Source of the DNA: Rhizobium terrae
GTDB lineage: Bacteria > Pseudomonadota > Alphaproteobacteria > Rhizobiales > Rhizobiaceae
Direction: 5' to 3'
Assembly: GCF_003425685.1 (NCBI RefSeq)
Contig: NZ_QJKM01000001.1
Location: 364,920 to 428,919 of the forward strand
DNA: 64,000 nt
Shown here: positions 45,134 through 53,132 of the stretch, piece by piece
Position numbering within the stretch: the stretch's first letter is position 1
How the letters are laid out: every line of letters starts with the position of its first letter
Made by a program: the position numbers and the translations under genes
The notes under the pieces: generated by a model
The model's database searches: none
Seen by the model: only the letters and a program-made list of their open reading frames with translations
Told to the model about the DNA's origin: nothing

Positions 45134-46522
45134 ATGAACGAGCGCGCAGCCCTCGACCAGAAGCCGACCGAGACCGACCGGATCGGCTTCTTCGGCAAGC
45201 TGCCGACGCATGGCGACTTCGTATCGACCGGAATGGGAAGTGGGCTTCAAAGCGAGTTCGATATTTGGCTGCAGGCGGGCCTGCAGGCCGTACAACAACA
45301 GTTCGGCACGGATTGGGAACGCCACTTCCGTGCCATGTTCTCTTGGCGTTTCATCATCGAACGCGGGCTGTGGGGGCCTGCGACGATCGCGGGCGTGCTG
45401 GTCCCCAGTCTTGACCGAGTGGGGCGCAGCTTTCCGCTGGTGGTTGCAACCCAGCTTCCAGCCTTTACCGATCATCCGCGGCTCCTCTATCTCGACGAGA
45501 CCTGGTTCACCGCGGCCGAAGCGATTGCGGAAACATCCGCCAGACGAGACTTCGACATTGAACAGTTCACGGCGAGCCTGAAACGGCTGAGAACCTTGCG
45601 ACCGGCCGACCTTGCGGAAAACGACGGACGCAGGCGCAGCCTGCCGACGCAAACGACCCTCTGGTGGCGGATCGACCCCGAGACCCGGCAGGCGAAAGGA
45701 TTTCGCACTACCGGCGCGCCGCAGCCCGATGATTTCAGAAGGCTCGTATTCGAAGACACCTTGACCCCTTCAACCCCACCCAAATCGCCGCCGGCGGAAA
45801 AGCCGCGCCCTGCCAAGCAGGCCCCGTCGCTCGTCGACGAGCCCGGAAGTGTCTTCCTCGATCATGCCTACGCCACCCATCCCGGTACACGCGTGAGGCT
45901 GAATGCCGATGCGTTGCTTATCTCGAAAAGGCCCCGGCTTTTTGCCATTGCCGATGGCGTCGGCGATGACAACGGCGCCGTCGAAGCGGGCAGGATCGCC
46001 GTCCACACGCTGAGCGAAGCTGCCTGCCATGAGACGATCGAAGCGCTGGTACAGGACGTCAAGGGCAAGCTCGGCAAGGCACACGGACTTCTGCAGTCGG
46101 CACATCTGTCTTCCGGCCGGGAGCCGCCCTCCGCCAGCATCGTCGTGCTTGCCGAACTTGACGGGCGTTTCGCCCTGCTCTGGGCCGGCGATGCGCGTTG
46201 TTATCTGATACGACATGGAATGATGCGCTGCCTCACACGGGATCATGTGGAAATCGGCATCAGGCGCGCACTTTCGCGAGGGATCGGCACGCGGGGACAA
46301 CTGATCCTCGAGGTTCTATTCGATCACCTGCAACCGGACGATCGCTTGCTGCTCTGCAGCGCCTCCCTGCCGCGGGCCCTGTCCGAGCGCAGCATCGCCG
46401 AAACCCTCATCTCCGAGGAGATCGAAAAAACGGCCGACATCCTCGTTCAGGAAGCCCTCATCGCCAATTGCCGCGAGAACCTCAGTGCAATCGCAGTCGT
46501 CGTGAAAACCGATGACACCTGA
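45134..46522 (+). CDS. TagF-PppA fusion: T6SS repressor with PP2C-like domain
   Basis: A 462-residue fusion. Residues 15-205 are TagF/ImpM (IGFFGKLPTHGDFVS, WRFIIERGLWGPATIAGVLVP, SLDRVGRSFPLVV). A Pro-rich linker (212-232) leads to a PP2C-like domain (238-460). Several metal-binding positions are changed: the usual NED is NAD (257-259), DGxGG is DGVGD (274-278), the LLCSDGL Asp is Ala410 (LLLCSASL), and the final DN is EN (448-449). AGDAR (351-355) is kept. The phosphatase activity may therefore be weak or lost, leaving a scaffold or TagF-type repression role. The fusion is known from Agrobacterium, where it represses T6SS post-translationally. Confidence 0.9.
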   Translation: MNERAALDQKPTETDRIGFFGKLPTHGDFVSTGMGSGLQSEFDIWLQAGLQAVQQQFGTDWERHFRAMFSWRFIIERGLWGPATIAGVLVPSLDRVGRSFPLVVATQLPAFTDHPRLLYLDETWFTAAEAIAETSARRDFDIEQFTASLKRLRTLRPADLAENDGRRRSLPTQTTLWWRIDPETRQAKGFRTTGAPQPDDFRRLVFEDTLTPSTPPKSPPAEKPRPAKQAPSLVDEPGSVFLDHAYATHPGTRVRLNADALLISKRPRLFAIADGVGDDNGAVEAGRIAVHTLSEAACHETIEALVQDVKGKLGKAHGLLQSAHLSSGREPPSASIVVLAELDGRFALLWAGDARCYLIRHGMMRCLTRDHVEIGIRRALSRGIGTRGQLILEVLFDHLQPDDRLLLCSASLPRALSERSIAETLISEEIEKTADILVQEALIANCRENLSAIAVVVKTDDT

Positions 46523-47444
46523 TGACCCAGACGACGACTTCGAGGAAATCGCCCGCCGTTTCTCCGATCTGCGGCACGCCTTGGTCCATACGCAAAACGG
46601 AGTGCGATCCGCCGAGGCCAGAAGAATGCTGGCCGACCAGATTCGCGATGCGCTCGATCGCGGCGAGGCCCGTCTCGTCAAAGCTGACAGCGAGATCATC
46701 GCAAACAGTTTCACCCTCGAAGCATTGGTTCATAATGGTGTCGCGACGCAGGTCTATCGCGCGCGCCATCGCGACCTCGGCACGCTGCACGCGATCAAGA
46801 TCCTCCGCCCGGCTCAGGCTGGCGACCCCGTCACGCGCGGGCTGTTTCTGCGGGAGGCGGAAATCGGCATGGCTCTCGGCCATCGAAATGTCGCCCGCAC
46901 GCAAGTCCTTCTCCGTCTTTCCGATGGACGTCCGGCGCTTGTCATGGAATGGCTGGGACAGGCTCTGGCCGATGTCCTGCCGCGTACCCCTCTCTCGATC
47001 CCGGAAGTGACATCGATCATGACGGCGATATTCGAAGGTCTCGGTGCCATCCATGCGGCCGGCTTCGTCCATTGCGATCTGTCGCCGGCCAATCTCCGGT
47101 CCGCTGGGGATGGTTTCTCCGATTTGAAGATCGCCGACTTCGGCATCGCGCTCGAAACGGGCCGGCGGCAGGGAGAACTCGACCTCGGATTTGCGGGTCA
47201 GCCGGAATTCGCATCCCCGGAACAAAGGGCCGGCGAACCGCTCGACCAGCGTTCCGATCTCTATGCCTCGGGCCGCCTCCTATCATTGCTCCTGCACCAT
47301 TGCCGCAATCTCGACGGAAGAGCCGAACAGCTGAAAGCCGTGGCAATCCGGCTATCGCAGAAAGATCCGAGGGGCAGGCCGGAGAATGCAGAAGCCGCCC
47401 TGCATCTGCTTCGCGGCCTCGGAAAACACCTTGTCGGAACTTAG
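46512..47444 (+). CDS. Serine/threonine protein kinase (ImpN/PpkA-like, short form)
   Basis: A 310-residue kinase with no membrane or sensor domain after the catalytic core, shorter than PpkA proteins. Catalytic elements are intact: Lys96 in HAIKIL, Glu115 in FLREAEIG, the loop HCDLSPANL (187-195, with Cys replacing the usual Arg before Asp189), DFG at 209-211 and ASPEQ. Cys in place of Arg in the HRD motif suggests activity without activation-loop phosphorylation control. It overlaps tagF-pppA by 11 bases and is the last gene of the plus-strand operon. Likely substrates in related systems are TssL or Fha. Its stop overlaps the convergent lipoprotein gene by four bases. Confidence 0.9.
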   Translation: MTPDDPDDDFEEIARRFSDLRHALVHTQNGVRSAEARRMLADQIRDALDRGEARLVKADSEIIANSFTLEALVHNGVATQVYRARHRDLGTLHAIKILRPAQAGDPVTRGLFLREAEIGMALGHRNVARTQVLLRLSDGRPALVMEWLGQALADVLPRTPLSIPEVTSIMTAIFEGLGAIHAAGFVHCDLSPANLRSAGDGFSDLKIADFGIALETGRRQGELDLGFAGQPEFASPEQRAGEPLDQRSDLYASGRLLSLLLHHCRNLDGRAEQLKAVAIRLSQKDPRGRPENAEAALHLLRGLGKHLVGT

Positions 47445-48583
47445 TTGCCGCCGGAACCTGGAAGCGGCGCGGCCGCCGTCGGTACGCTTTTCTGATAGAT
47501 CGTGAAGAGCTTGGCGAAATCCACCATGCCCGAATTGCTGGCGTAGAGAATATCGCCGTCCATGACCTTGAACTGTTGCATCAGCGCCAAGTTGGCAACG
47601 TCGTGCAGGTCGACACGATAGATCACCGGCTTCGTGGTCATCACAGTCGTGCCGGGATTTTTGGCCGCTGTCGCCGCCGCCACCTGCGAATAGACAGGCT
47701 GATTGCGAAGGACATAGAAATTGCTGGCGTCCGCACGATCGTCAAGCAGGCCGCCGGCACGGCCGAGCGCCTGTGCCAATGTCAGCTTGCCCGCCTCGAA
47801 CTGGAATTCTCCGACGCTTTTAAAGGCACCGAAGGCGGTGAAGGTCGGCGCGTCGTCCTCGACATAAAGCTGATCGTCGGGCAGGAGATACACATTCTGC
47901 CGATCATCGTTCAAGACGCGGTCCAGCGGTGCGCTGGCGCGCTGCTTGCCGCGCACGAGCGTCACGGTTGCCGCTCCGGGTGCCGAGGAGGCCCCGCCCG
48001 CCAGCGCGATGGCGTCGAGCACGCGTTCCTTCCTGGCGGTCAGCGGGAAGCGGCCGGCCGAGCGCACGCCGCCGTTGACGGTGAAGCCGCTTGTCGGCTT
48101 GTCAACGACGGTGACCACCGCCTGAGGGTTGACGGCCGAGCCCTTCAGCCCATTCACGATGCGGGCCTGAAGAGCCTCCGGCGAGGATTCCAGTACCCTC
48201 TGCCGCCCGACGAAAGGCAGGGTGACAGTTCCGGCGGAATCGACAGTGAAGCGACCGAGAGTGAGCGTCTTGCTCGCCGTGGAAGAAAACAGGCCCTCTT
48301 CGCCGGTGTCGAGAATGGTGACCTCGATGACATCGCCGCGTCGCAACCGATTGTCGGCGAAGCCGCCCGAACGCATCGTACTGAGGCCGGGTTCCGTCGG
48401 GGAATACGCAAGCGGCGTGGCCGCAACTGGATTCATCGGCGCGTCGGCAAGCCTGACAACCGGTATTCTCTCATTGGTATGCGGCATGGAGGCGCTGTAG
48501 AAGCCGCCGGCTGTCGGGCCATCCGATGGCCTTGCGCATGCACTGAGAAGCGCGACAAAGACGAAGGGCGCCAGCTTCCGCAT
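47441..48583 (-). CDS. Polysaccharide export outer-membrane lipoprotein (Wza/KpsD-like)
   Basis: A 380-residue lipoprotein: MRKLAPFVFVALLSAC gives a lipobox with Cys16. A polysaccharide-export domain follows (about 75-165: LRRGDVIEVTILDTGEEGLF, VDSAGTVTLPFVGRQRV) and SLBB-like repeats (VNGGVRSAGRFPLTARKE, FGAFKSVGEFQFEAGKLTLAQ). Such proteins form the outer-membrane gate for capsule or exopolysaccharide. No polysaccharide synthesis genes are near, so it is an isolated copy. ATG 48583-48581 has AGGA six bases upstream; a long upstream frame to 49378 is not supported. Confidence 0.88.
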   Translation of the reverse strand: MRKLAPFVFVALLSACARPSDGPTAGGFYSASMPHTNERIPVVRLADAPMNPVAATPLAYSPTEPGLSTMRSGGFADNRLRRGDVIEVTILDTGEEGLFSSTASKTLTLGRFTVDSAGTVTLPFVGRQRVLESSPEALQARIVNGLKGSAVNPQAVVTVVDKPTSGFTVNGGVRSAGRFPLTARKERVLDAIALAGGASSAPGAATVTLVRGKQRASAPLDRVLNDDRQNVYLLPDDQLYVEDDAPTFTAFGAFKSVGEFQFEAGKLTLAQALGRAGGLLDDRADASNFYVLRNQPVYSQVAAATAAKNPGTTVMTTKPVIYRVDLHDVANLALMQQFKVMDGDILYASNSGMVDFAKLFTIYQKSVPTAAAPLPGSGGN

Positions 48584-48816
48584 CACGTATCCTTGGACAA
48601 TGTTTCGTTGTACCGAGAGATAACAGCGGTAAAAGACGGGGCAATATTGGCACCGACGAAAAATGCAATTGTGACAGTTTAGGGGCAGAGACTGTGTCCT
48701 ATTGGCAACCATCGGAGGAGCGATGTGCTGCCGTACAACAGGCCTTGGGAGGATTGTGGAGCTACGAACCGGTTGTCCTCGCGCGGCAACATTCCTCAAC
48801 ATGCGATTCGTGCGGA
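48584..48816. other. Intergenic stretch upstream of the export lipoprotein gene
   Basis: About 230 bases between the lipoprotein start and the TRAP permease fragment. It should hold the lipoprotein promoter. Short open frames here lack conserved content, and I see no gene or clear motif. Confidence 0.4.
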
Positions 48817-49110
48817 TCATTGGGCGGCGATTGAAACACTTGCCGTCGAGCCGAGCACGATCAGCGCGATGGAGGGCAGCACGGTTTCCGCCATAACAGC
48901 ACCCGTGGCCAGAAGTACGATCATCTCCGGGAAAAGCGCCGGCGCGACCGCCGCCATGTCCGAAACCTTGGAGCCGGAAATGCCGGAGACGAGGAACATT
49001 GAGCCCAGCACCATATAGGACATGCCGGCGCGGACGTAGCCGAGCAGCAAAGCCAGCACCTCGACGATCGCCTTTCCCATGCCGGTCGCGTCGAGAATGC
49101 ATCCGAACGG
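48817..49110 (-). pseudogene. TRAP transporter large permease (DctM) internal fragment
   Basis: About 95 codons clearly matching the middle of DctM permeases: LDATGMGKAIVEVLALLLGY, VRAGMSYMVLGSMFLVSGIS, GSKVSDMAAVAPALFPEM and AETVLPSIALIVLGSTASVS. Family members exceed 400 residues; both ends are missing, and a small internal gap follows LFPEM, where the usual Lys/Arg/Gly loop should stand. It is a remnant, fused at its 5' side to a GntR-type operator, so most of the transporter has been deleted. Confidence 0.78.
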
Positions 49111-49123
49111 GCCTGTAAATATG

Positions 49124-49134
49124 TTGTTCGACAA
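49124..49134. promoter_or_regulatory. FadR-subfamily GntR operator candidate
   Basis: TTGTTCGACAA at 49124-49134 fits the TNGTNNNACNA consensus of FadR-type GntR regulators exactly and lies between the GntR gene and the TRAP permease remnant. It is probably the leftover operator of the deleted transport operon. Confidence 0.5.
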
Positions 49135-49245
49135 CTTCTCTACAACTTATACGATCAGGGGTGCGACAAGTGAGATGACACGTCCGCGACGCCCTGAAGC
49201 GACGCGCAGAAATGCTTCCGAGCAATCCGAAGGAGCAATGGGAGC

Positions 49246-49929
49246 TTAGAGTTCGATCGCTCTCTCTCGGGCATTCATGATGTGACGGTCGATGGCGTCG
49301 CTTGCCGCATGCGGATCGCGGGATTTGATCGCGTCGATGATTGCCAGATGATCGGCAAATGCCGGTGGCAGCACGCACTCGGAAAGGCTGATGCGGTCGA
49401 GCTTGATGAGCCGCATGCGGATCGCGTTGACCGCATAGGCCTGGATCAGCAGATCGTTCTGCGTGCCTTCGACGAGCAGGTTATGAAAACCGTCGTCGAC
49501 CTTTTGGCCACGCTCGAACACGTCGGGCGATGGTGAAGTCCGGACTTCGTCCAGGATGGACTGATGCAACTGCTTCTGCTCGTCGAGGATGGCGTCGGGC
49601 ATCCGCCGTACGGCAGTCAACACGGCCTCACGCTCCAGCGCCATGCGCACCTGAAAAGTCTGGCGGATCATCGAAAGGTCGATCTGGGTAATCTGGATGC
49701 CGCGTTGCGGCATGACCACCAGAAGGCCCTCATATTGCAGGCGCGGCAGAAGCTCGCGTAGCGCGCCGATCGACAAACCCAGGAGGGCGACCAGCTCCCG
49801 TTGCGACACGAACTGGCCAGGCCGCAACCGACCATCGAACAGCGCTTCGCGGAAACGCTCATAGGCCATCTGTTTCACCGAACGGAGCTCCGGCTGGCCC
49901 ATCTTGGACGGTGCTGTATGTGCGCTCAT
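49246..49929 (-). CDS. GntR family transcriptional regulator, FadR subfamily (FCD domain)
   Basis: A 227-residue regulator: a winged helix (AYERFREALFDGRLRPGQFV, SQRELVALLGLSIGALREL) followed by an all-helical FCD ligand domain (VRMALEREAVLTAVRRMP, DDGFHNLLVEGTQNDLL, ADHLAIIDAIKSRDPHAASDA) with the His and Asp residues that bind a metal in this class. It looks intact. It stands between the TRAP remnant and the hydratase gene, and candidate operators lie on both sides. It probably once controlled uptake and breakdown of a sugar acid or similar. GGGGACAG precedes the ATG. Confidence 0.88.
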   Translation of the reverse strand: MSAHTAPSKMGQPELRSVKQMAYERFREALFDGRLRPGQFVSQRELVALLGLSIGALRELLPRLQYEGLLVVMPQRGIQITQIDLSMIRQTFQVRMALEREAVLTAVRRMPDAILDEQKQLHQSILDEVRTSPSPDVFERGQKVDDGFHNLLVEGTQNDLLIQAYAVNAIRMRLIKLDRISLSECVLPPAFADHLAIIDAIKSRDPHAASDAIDRHIMNARERAIEL

Positions 49930-49961
49930 CTGTCCCCTATCGCCGGCCGATGCCGGGCCGG

Positions 49962-50093
49962 TCAGGCAGCGGCGCGATAGCCCGTCTGCCCGAACAATTC
50001 AATGAGCATAGCACGATCCCGCTGCCCGAGAGCAAGCAGGGGTGGCATCGCATCGGCTAGACTTTGGTCGCCCTGATAGCGGCCTGACGAGTT
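49962..50093 (-). pseudogene. Possible C-terminal remnant of an unidentified protein
   Basis: Directly upstream of the GntR gene a minus-strand frame ends LADAMPPLLALGQRDRAML then IELFGQTGYRAAA before a TGA. The composition looks like a true protein C-terminus, but no start, ribosome site or family is seen. It is most simply the tail of a deleted gene that once preceded gntR. Confidence 0.3.
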
Positions 50094-50105
50094 CCTCGTT
50101 ATAGA

Positions 50106-50120
50106 ACTGATCTAATCAGT
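50106..50120. promoter_or_regulatory. 15-base dyad upstream of the hydratase gene
   Basis: ACTGAT and ATCAGT arms (50106-50111, 50115-50120) flank CTA, and a further ATCAGTA copy follows within 15 bases, in an A/T-rich stretch between gntR and the hydratase gene. It is a candidate operator for the GntR regulator; it does not fit the TNGTNNNACNA pattern. Confidence 0.4.
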
Positions 50121-50334
50121 ATAAGTATCAGTAGTCAAATGTCTATTTACTCAGCCGATCTCTGCGGCATGTTGCAGGCCGGTTGAAGAGGGAGGAATGC
50201 CATGTCGGCAGCGACCCGCACTTTTCGAAGTATGTTGAATTCCTTGGTTTTATTGAGATGCGTCCGATTGCCGGAGCAGCTATGGATGATGTCGGCCCCA
50301 CGGCTTTCGTTTCCAATCGAGGATCAATAATCCA
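50121..50334 (+). other. Gap before the hydratase gene, possible truncated upstream frame
   Basis: No intact gene. A plus-strand frame open from about 50134 reads HFSKYVEFLGFIEMRPIAG then AAMDDVGPTAFVSNRGSIIQ and stops at 50336-50338, overlapping the hydratase ATG (ATGA). The overlap and composition suggest the tail of a lost upstream operon gene. A second frame with a GGGAGGA site at about 50191 encodes only about 42 codons and is not convincing. Confidence 0.35.
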
Positions 50335-51078
50335 ATGACGACTTCCAATGCCCGCCGCCATGGTCTCGCAGATGCGATTCGCAACGCCATCCAATCGCAG
50401 ACCACCATCGATCCCGAACCGTTCCTCGGACTTCCGCTGGCCGAAGGCTTCGGCATCCAAGCGGAAATCTTCCGCAGTTTCGGCCAGCCACTGAAGGGTT
50501 CGAAGCTGACGCTGAAAGGCGGGCTCTGCCACAGCGCACCGTTGCTGCAGGTTTCGGAGAATGCGCAGCAGCCTTACCAGCCAGGGCTTTCGGTAGAAGT
50601 CGAACTTGCGTTCGTGCTTGGCAAGGATGTGGTTGCCGGCAATGGCGCCGTATCCCGCCAGGACATCGTCGATGCGATCGCTGCGGTGCGGATCGGCGCC
50701 GAGCTTCTCCGCAGCCGTTATCAGGGCGGAGCGCGTGGCGATCAAGGCCTCGCGGTGGCCGACTTCATGAGCAATATCGGCTATGTCCTCGGCCCTGAAC
50801 TCGGTCGGCATCTGCTGGATCAGGATGCGGAGATCGGCAGGCTGCTGCTCGTAATCAACAGCGAGACGGCCTATGACAAGGTTGCGTCGCATGCCGATGG
50901 CGACCCGCTGAAGACAATCGTGGCGCTGGCCAACCAGACGCCGATGTCTCCTTTCCCGATGCTGAAAGCCGGACAGGTAGTTACGACCGGCACGCTGTGC
51001 GGACTGGTTCCCGTGGGTGCAGCCGGCAAGGTCGAAATAAACATGGCTGGAAGGCAATTTCTTCTCAACGTCGGCTGA
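50335..51078 (+). CDS. 2-keto-4-pentenoate hydratase/fumarylacetoacetate hydrolase-family enzyme
   Basis: A 247-residue enzyme of the MhpD-like hydratase group: GFGIQAEIFRSFGQPLKGSK near the N-terminus, the metal-binding segment LSVEVELAFVLG, AIAAVRIGAELLRSRY and the conserved end VVTTGTLCGLVPV. Family members hydrate 2-hydroxypentadienoates in aromatic meta-cleavage or act on sugar-acid derived 2-keto acids. It appears intact amid damaged genes, next to a GntR regulator and a kinase fragment, which favours a sugar-acid role. The ribosome site is poor (GAGGATC 11 bases upstream), consistent with coupling to a lost gene. Confidence 0.83.
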   Translation: MTTSNARRHGLADAIRNAIQSQTTIDPEPFLGLPLAEGFGIQAEIFRSFGQPLKGSKLTLKGGLCHSAPLLQVSENAQQPYQPGLSVEVELAFVLGKDVVAGNGAVSRQDIVDAIAAVRIGAELLRSRYQGGARGDQGLAVADFMSNIGYVLGPELGRHLLDQDAEIGRLLLVINSETAYDKVASHADGDPLKTIVALANQTPMSPFPMLKAGQVVTTGTLCGLVPVGAAGKVEINMAGRQFLLNVG

Positions 51079-51106
51079 TGTGACCGGACCCAGGGCAGTT
51101 GGTGCG

Positions 51107-51205
51107 ATGATGTATTTCATCGGAGTTGACGTCGGCACAGGCAGTGCCGGTGCGAGCGTGTTGGACACGGCTGACCGACTGCTGGCCGCCGCTTCGGAAA
51201 GCCGT
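51107..51205 (+). pseudogene. FGGY-type carbohydrate kinase, N-terminal fragment
   Basis: After the hydratase, MMYFIGVDVGTGSAGASVLD then TADRLLAAASE is the first about 30 residues of an FGGY sugar kinase (phosphate-1 motif GVDVGTGS). The match ends abruptly near 51200, where a GntR sequence begins. The rest of the kinase (about 500 residues) is gone. Confidence 0.72.
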
Positions 51206-51578
51206 CGCGCTGTTCACTCGCTCCGCTTCCGATCAGGTGATCGCAAAGCTTCTGAAGGGACATCGCGATATCGCCGATGCGGTCAGCGGCGGCAACGACA
51301 GCCATGAGCTTGAGGTCCATGCGCAGGCGGTCGACTGGGGCATGCATGACGCCTTCATCGATGCGCTCGGCAATACGATCATTCGAATGCCTACCGGGTC
51401 AACTCGATCAAGATGCGGCTGATCAGCCAGGAGCGTTTCCGCATCGACGGCCGGGTCGGCCGTCATGAACGAGCACCTGAAAGTGCTGGAAGCGATCGAG
51501 CGGCGCTCCGCCGAGGATGCGGTTGCGGCGCTCGCCGCGCATATCAACCACGCGCGCGATCGCGCAATCAGACTCTAG
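51206..51578 (+). pseudogene. GntR/FCD regulator remnant with two frameshifts
   Basis: Three frames in turn give one FCD-domain tail: VIAKLLKGHRDIADAVSGGN and DWGMHDAFIDALGNTIIR, then AYRVNSIKMRLISQERFRID, then MNEHLKVLEAIERRSAEDA and LAAHINHARDRAIRL with a TAG stop at 51576. The DNA-binding half is missing. It is related to, but not a copy of, the intact GntR at 49246-49929. Confidence 0.75.
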
Positions 51579-51637
51579 GAGTTTGGAAAAAGCCGCCGGA
51601 CATTGGAGTATCCGGCGCAACAGGAGGAGGGAATAGC

Positions 51638-51723
51638 ATGTCGTCTTCATTCTGGAATCCCACCCGCCGTGGCTTTCTGGCCGGCTCGGCGGCATTGGGC
51701 GCAGCCGGGCTTGCCGGCGTTCG
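51638..51723 (+). pseudogene. Sugar ABC transporter binding protein, Tat signal fragment
   Basis: AGGAGGAGG precedes an ATG opening MSSSFWNPTRRGFLAGSAAL then GAAGLAGV: a twin-arginine signal peptide typical of family 1 sugar-binding proteins. The frame runs directly into permease sequence in another frame, so only the export signal is left. Confidence 0.65.
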
Positions 51724-51978
51724 CCCGGCATCGTCGTCGCGTTCATCCTGGCGCTGATCTTCTTCTGGAACAACTTCGTCTTCGGCATCGTGCTGGCGAG
51801 CCGCACCACGTGGACGCTGCCGGTCGCCGTCTACAACATGCTTTCCTTCGAACAGGTCAGCTGGGGACCGCTTGCCGCGACCGCGCTGATCGTCACCCTT
51901 CCCGTGCTGGTGCTGACGCTCTTCGCGCAGAAACAGATCGTTGCGGGCCTGACGGCCGGCGCGGTCAAGGGCGGCTGA
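51724..51978 (+). pseudogene. MalG-type sugar ABC permease, C-terminal fragment
   Basis: About 84 codons matching the end of MalG-family permeases: GIVVAFILALIFFWNNFVFG, SWGPLAATALIVTLPVLVLT and the usual tail QKQIVAGLTAGAVKGG followed by TGA. It joins the binding-protein signal fragment without its own start, so a deletion has fused two distant genes of one sugar-transport operon. Confidence 0.75.
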
Positions 51979-52101
51979 GCAGGACATCCGGGCCGCGGAT
52001 GCCAGGATCGACAAACTTGCAAAATCAAGCCGTCCAAAAGCGCTCGTCTCTCGGCACCCGCGCTCCAATGCGGGTCGAGGCGCGGTGCGGTCGGCGTGAT
52101 C

Positions 52102-53043
52102 TCAACCGGTGGCCGTCGCAGCCCTGCGAAGCGCCTGAGGCGGCTGGCCGTAACTGCGCAGGAAGGCCCGGCGCATCCGGCCGGCGTCTCCGAAACCTAC
52201 CGCCTCGGCGATCTGCTCGAATGGCGCGTGGCCGGATTCGATGGCCGTCCGCGCGGTTTCGAGACGCAGGCGCTCCACGGCTTTCGCCGGCGTCATCCCC
52301 GTTTCCGAAGCGAAGGCGCGGGCGAAGTTCCGGGGGCTCATCGCCGCCCGATCGGCGAGCCGCTCCACCGTCAGCGGATCCGGCAAATGCTCCTGCATCC
52401 AGTCGATCAACGCGGCAAAGCGACCGGTGCGGCCACCAAGCTCCATCAGCGCCGAAAACTGCGACTGGCCGCCGTGCCGACGTTGATGAACGACGAGCTG
52501 CTGCGCCGTCCTGCGCGCGACTGCCGGTCCAAGATCGTCCTCGATGAGAGCAAGCGCCAAATCTATTCCGGCCGAGATACCCGCCGACGTCCAGACATGA
52601 CCGTCCCGAATGAAAATACGTTCGGCATCGAGTTTGATCCTGGGATAGCGGCGCGCGAAATCGTCGGACGATATCCAATGGGTGGTAGCCCGGCGTCCAT
52701 CAAGGAGGCCGGCTTCCGCAAGAAGATAGGCGCCCGAGCAGACACTTGTCACGCGCCTCGCACTCGTCTGCCTGAGCCAGCCCAAAATCTCATGCACGGC
52801 CTCCATCGAACGGATGATCTCGCCTCCGACAACCATCACCGTGTCGAACGGCCCCTCCATCAAACATGACGACGACATGCTCAAACGCGACGAGCTCTCG
52901 ACTTCTCCTCCGCCCGGGGCCATCAAAAGAAGTTCATAACTTCCGGGCCGAAAATGCTCGGCCATCTCGAAAGCCGAAACAGGACCCGCCACGTCCAGGA
53001 TCTGGAAGCCGGGATGAATGACCATAGCTATGGTTTTCGGCAT
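52102..53043 (-). CDS. GlxA family AraC-type regulator with DJ-1/PfpI domain
   Basis: A 313-residue regulator: a DJ-1/PfpI (class I amidotransferase-like) N-terminal domain (about 1-185) with the nucleophile-elbow segment TSVCSGAYLLAEAGLLDG, and a C-terminal AraC helix-turn-helix pair (LTVERLADRAAMSPRNFARA, then AIESGHAPFEQIAEAVGFGD). Family members (FtrA, GbdR, ArgR-like) sense small nitrogenous metabolites. It is divergent, with a 90-base gap, from a membrane-anchored DJ-1/PfpI gene whose domain shares the GLLDGRKATTHW text, so the enzyme pair beyond is the likely target. Confidence 0.9.
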   Translation of the reverse strand: MPKTIAMVIHPGFQILDVAGPVSAFEMAEHFRPGSYELLLMAPGGGEVESSSRLSMSSSCLMEGPFDTVMVVGGEIIRSMEAVHEILGWLRQTSARRVTSVCSGAYLLAEAGLLDGRRATTHWISSDDFARRYPRIKLDAERIFIRDGHVWTSAGISAGIDLALALIEDDLGPAVARRTAQQLVVHQRRHGGQSQFSALMELGGRTGRFAALIDWMQEHLPDPLTVERLADRAAMSPRNFARAFASETGMTPAKAVERLRLETARTAIESGHAPFEQIAEAVGFGDAGRMRRAFLRSYGQPPQALRRAATATG

Positions 53044-53132
53044 GGCAGTTTTTGCCCGATTAATGTCATTTCAGCCGGAGGATAGCACGCGTATTCTTGG
53101 TCACAAGTCATTGGAACTCGGAGAGCGCACGG

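Noticed and set aside
48702..48896. Short plus-strand frame preceded by GGAGGAG near 48715
   Set aside because: The translation is Arg-rich without conserved content and runs over the TRAP remnant; the ribosome-like site seems accidental.
50191..50320. 42-codon frame after GGGAGGA before the hydratase
   Set aside because: No similarity, poor codon choice and overlap with a better protein-like frame.
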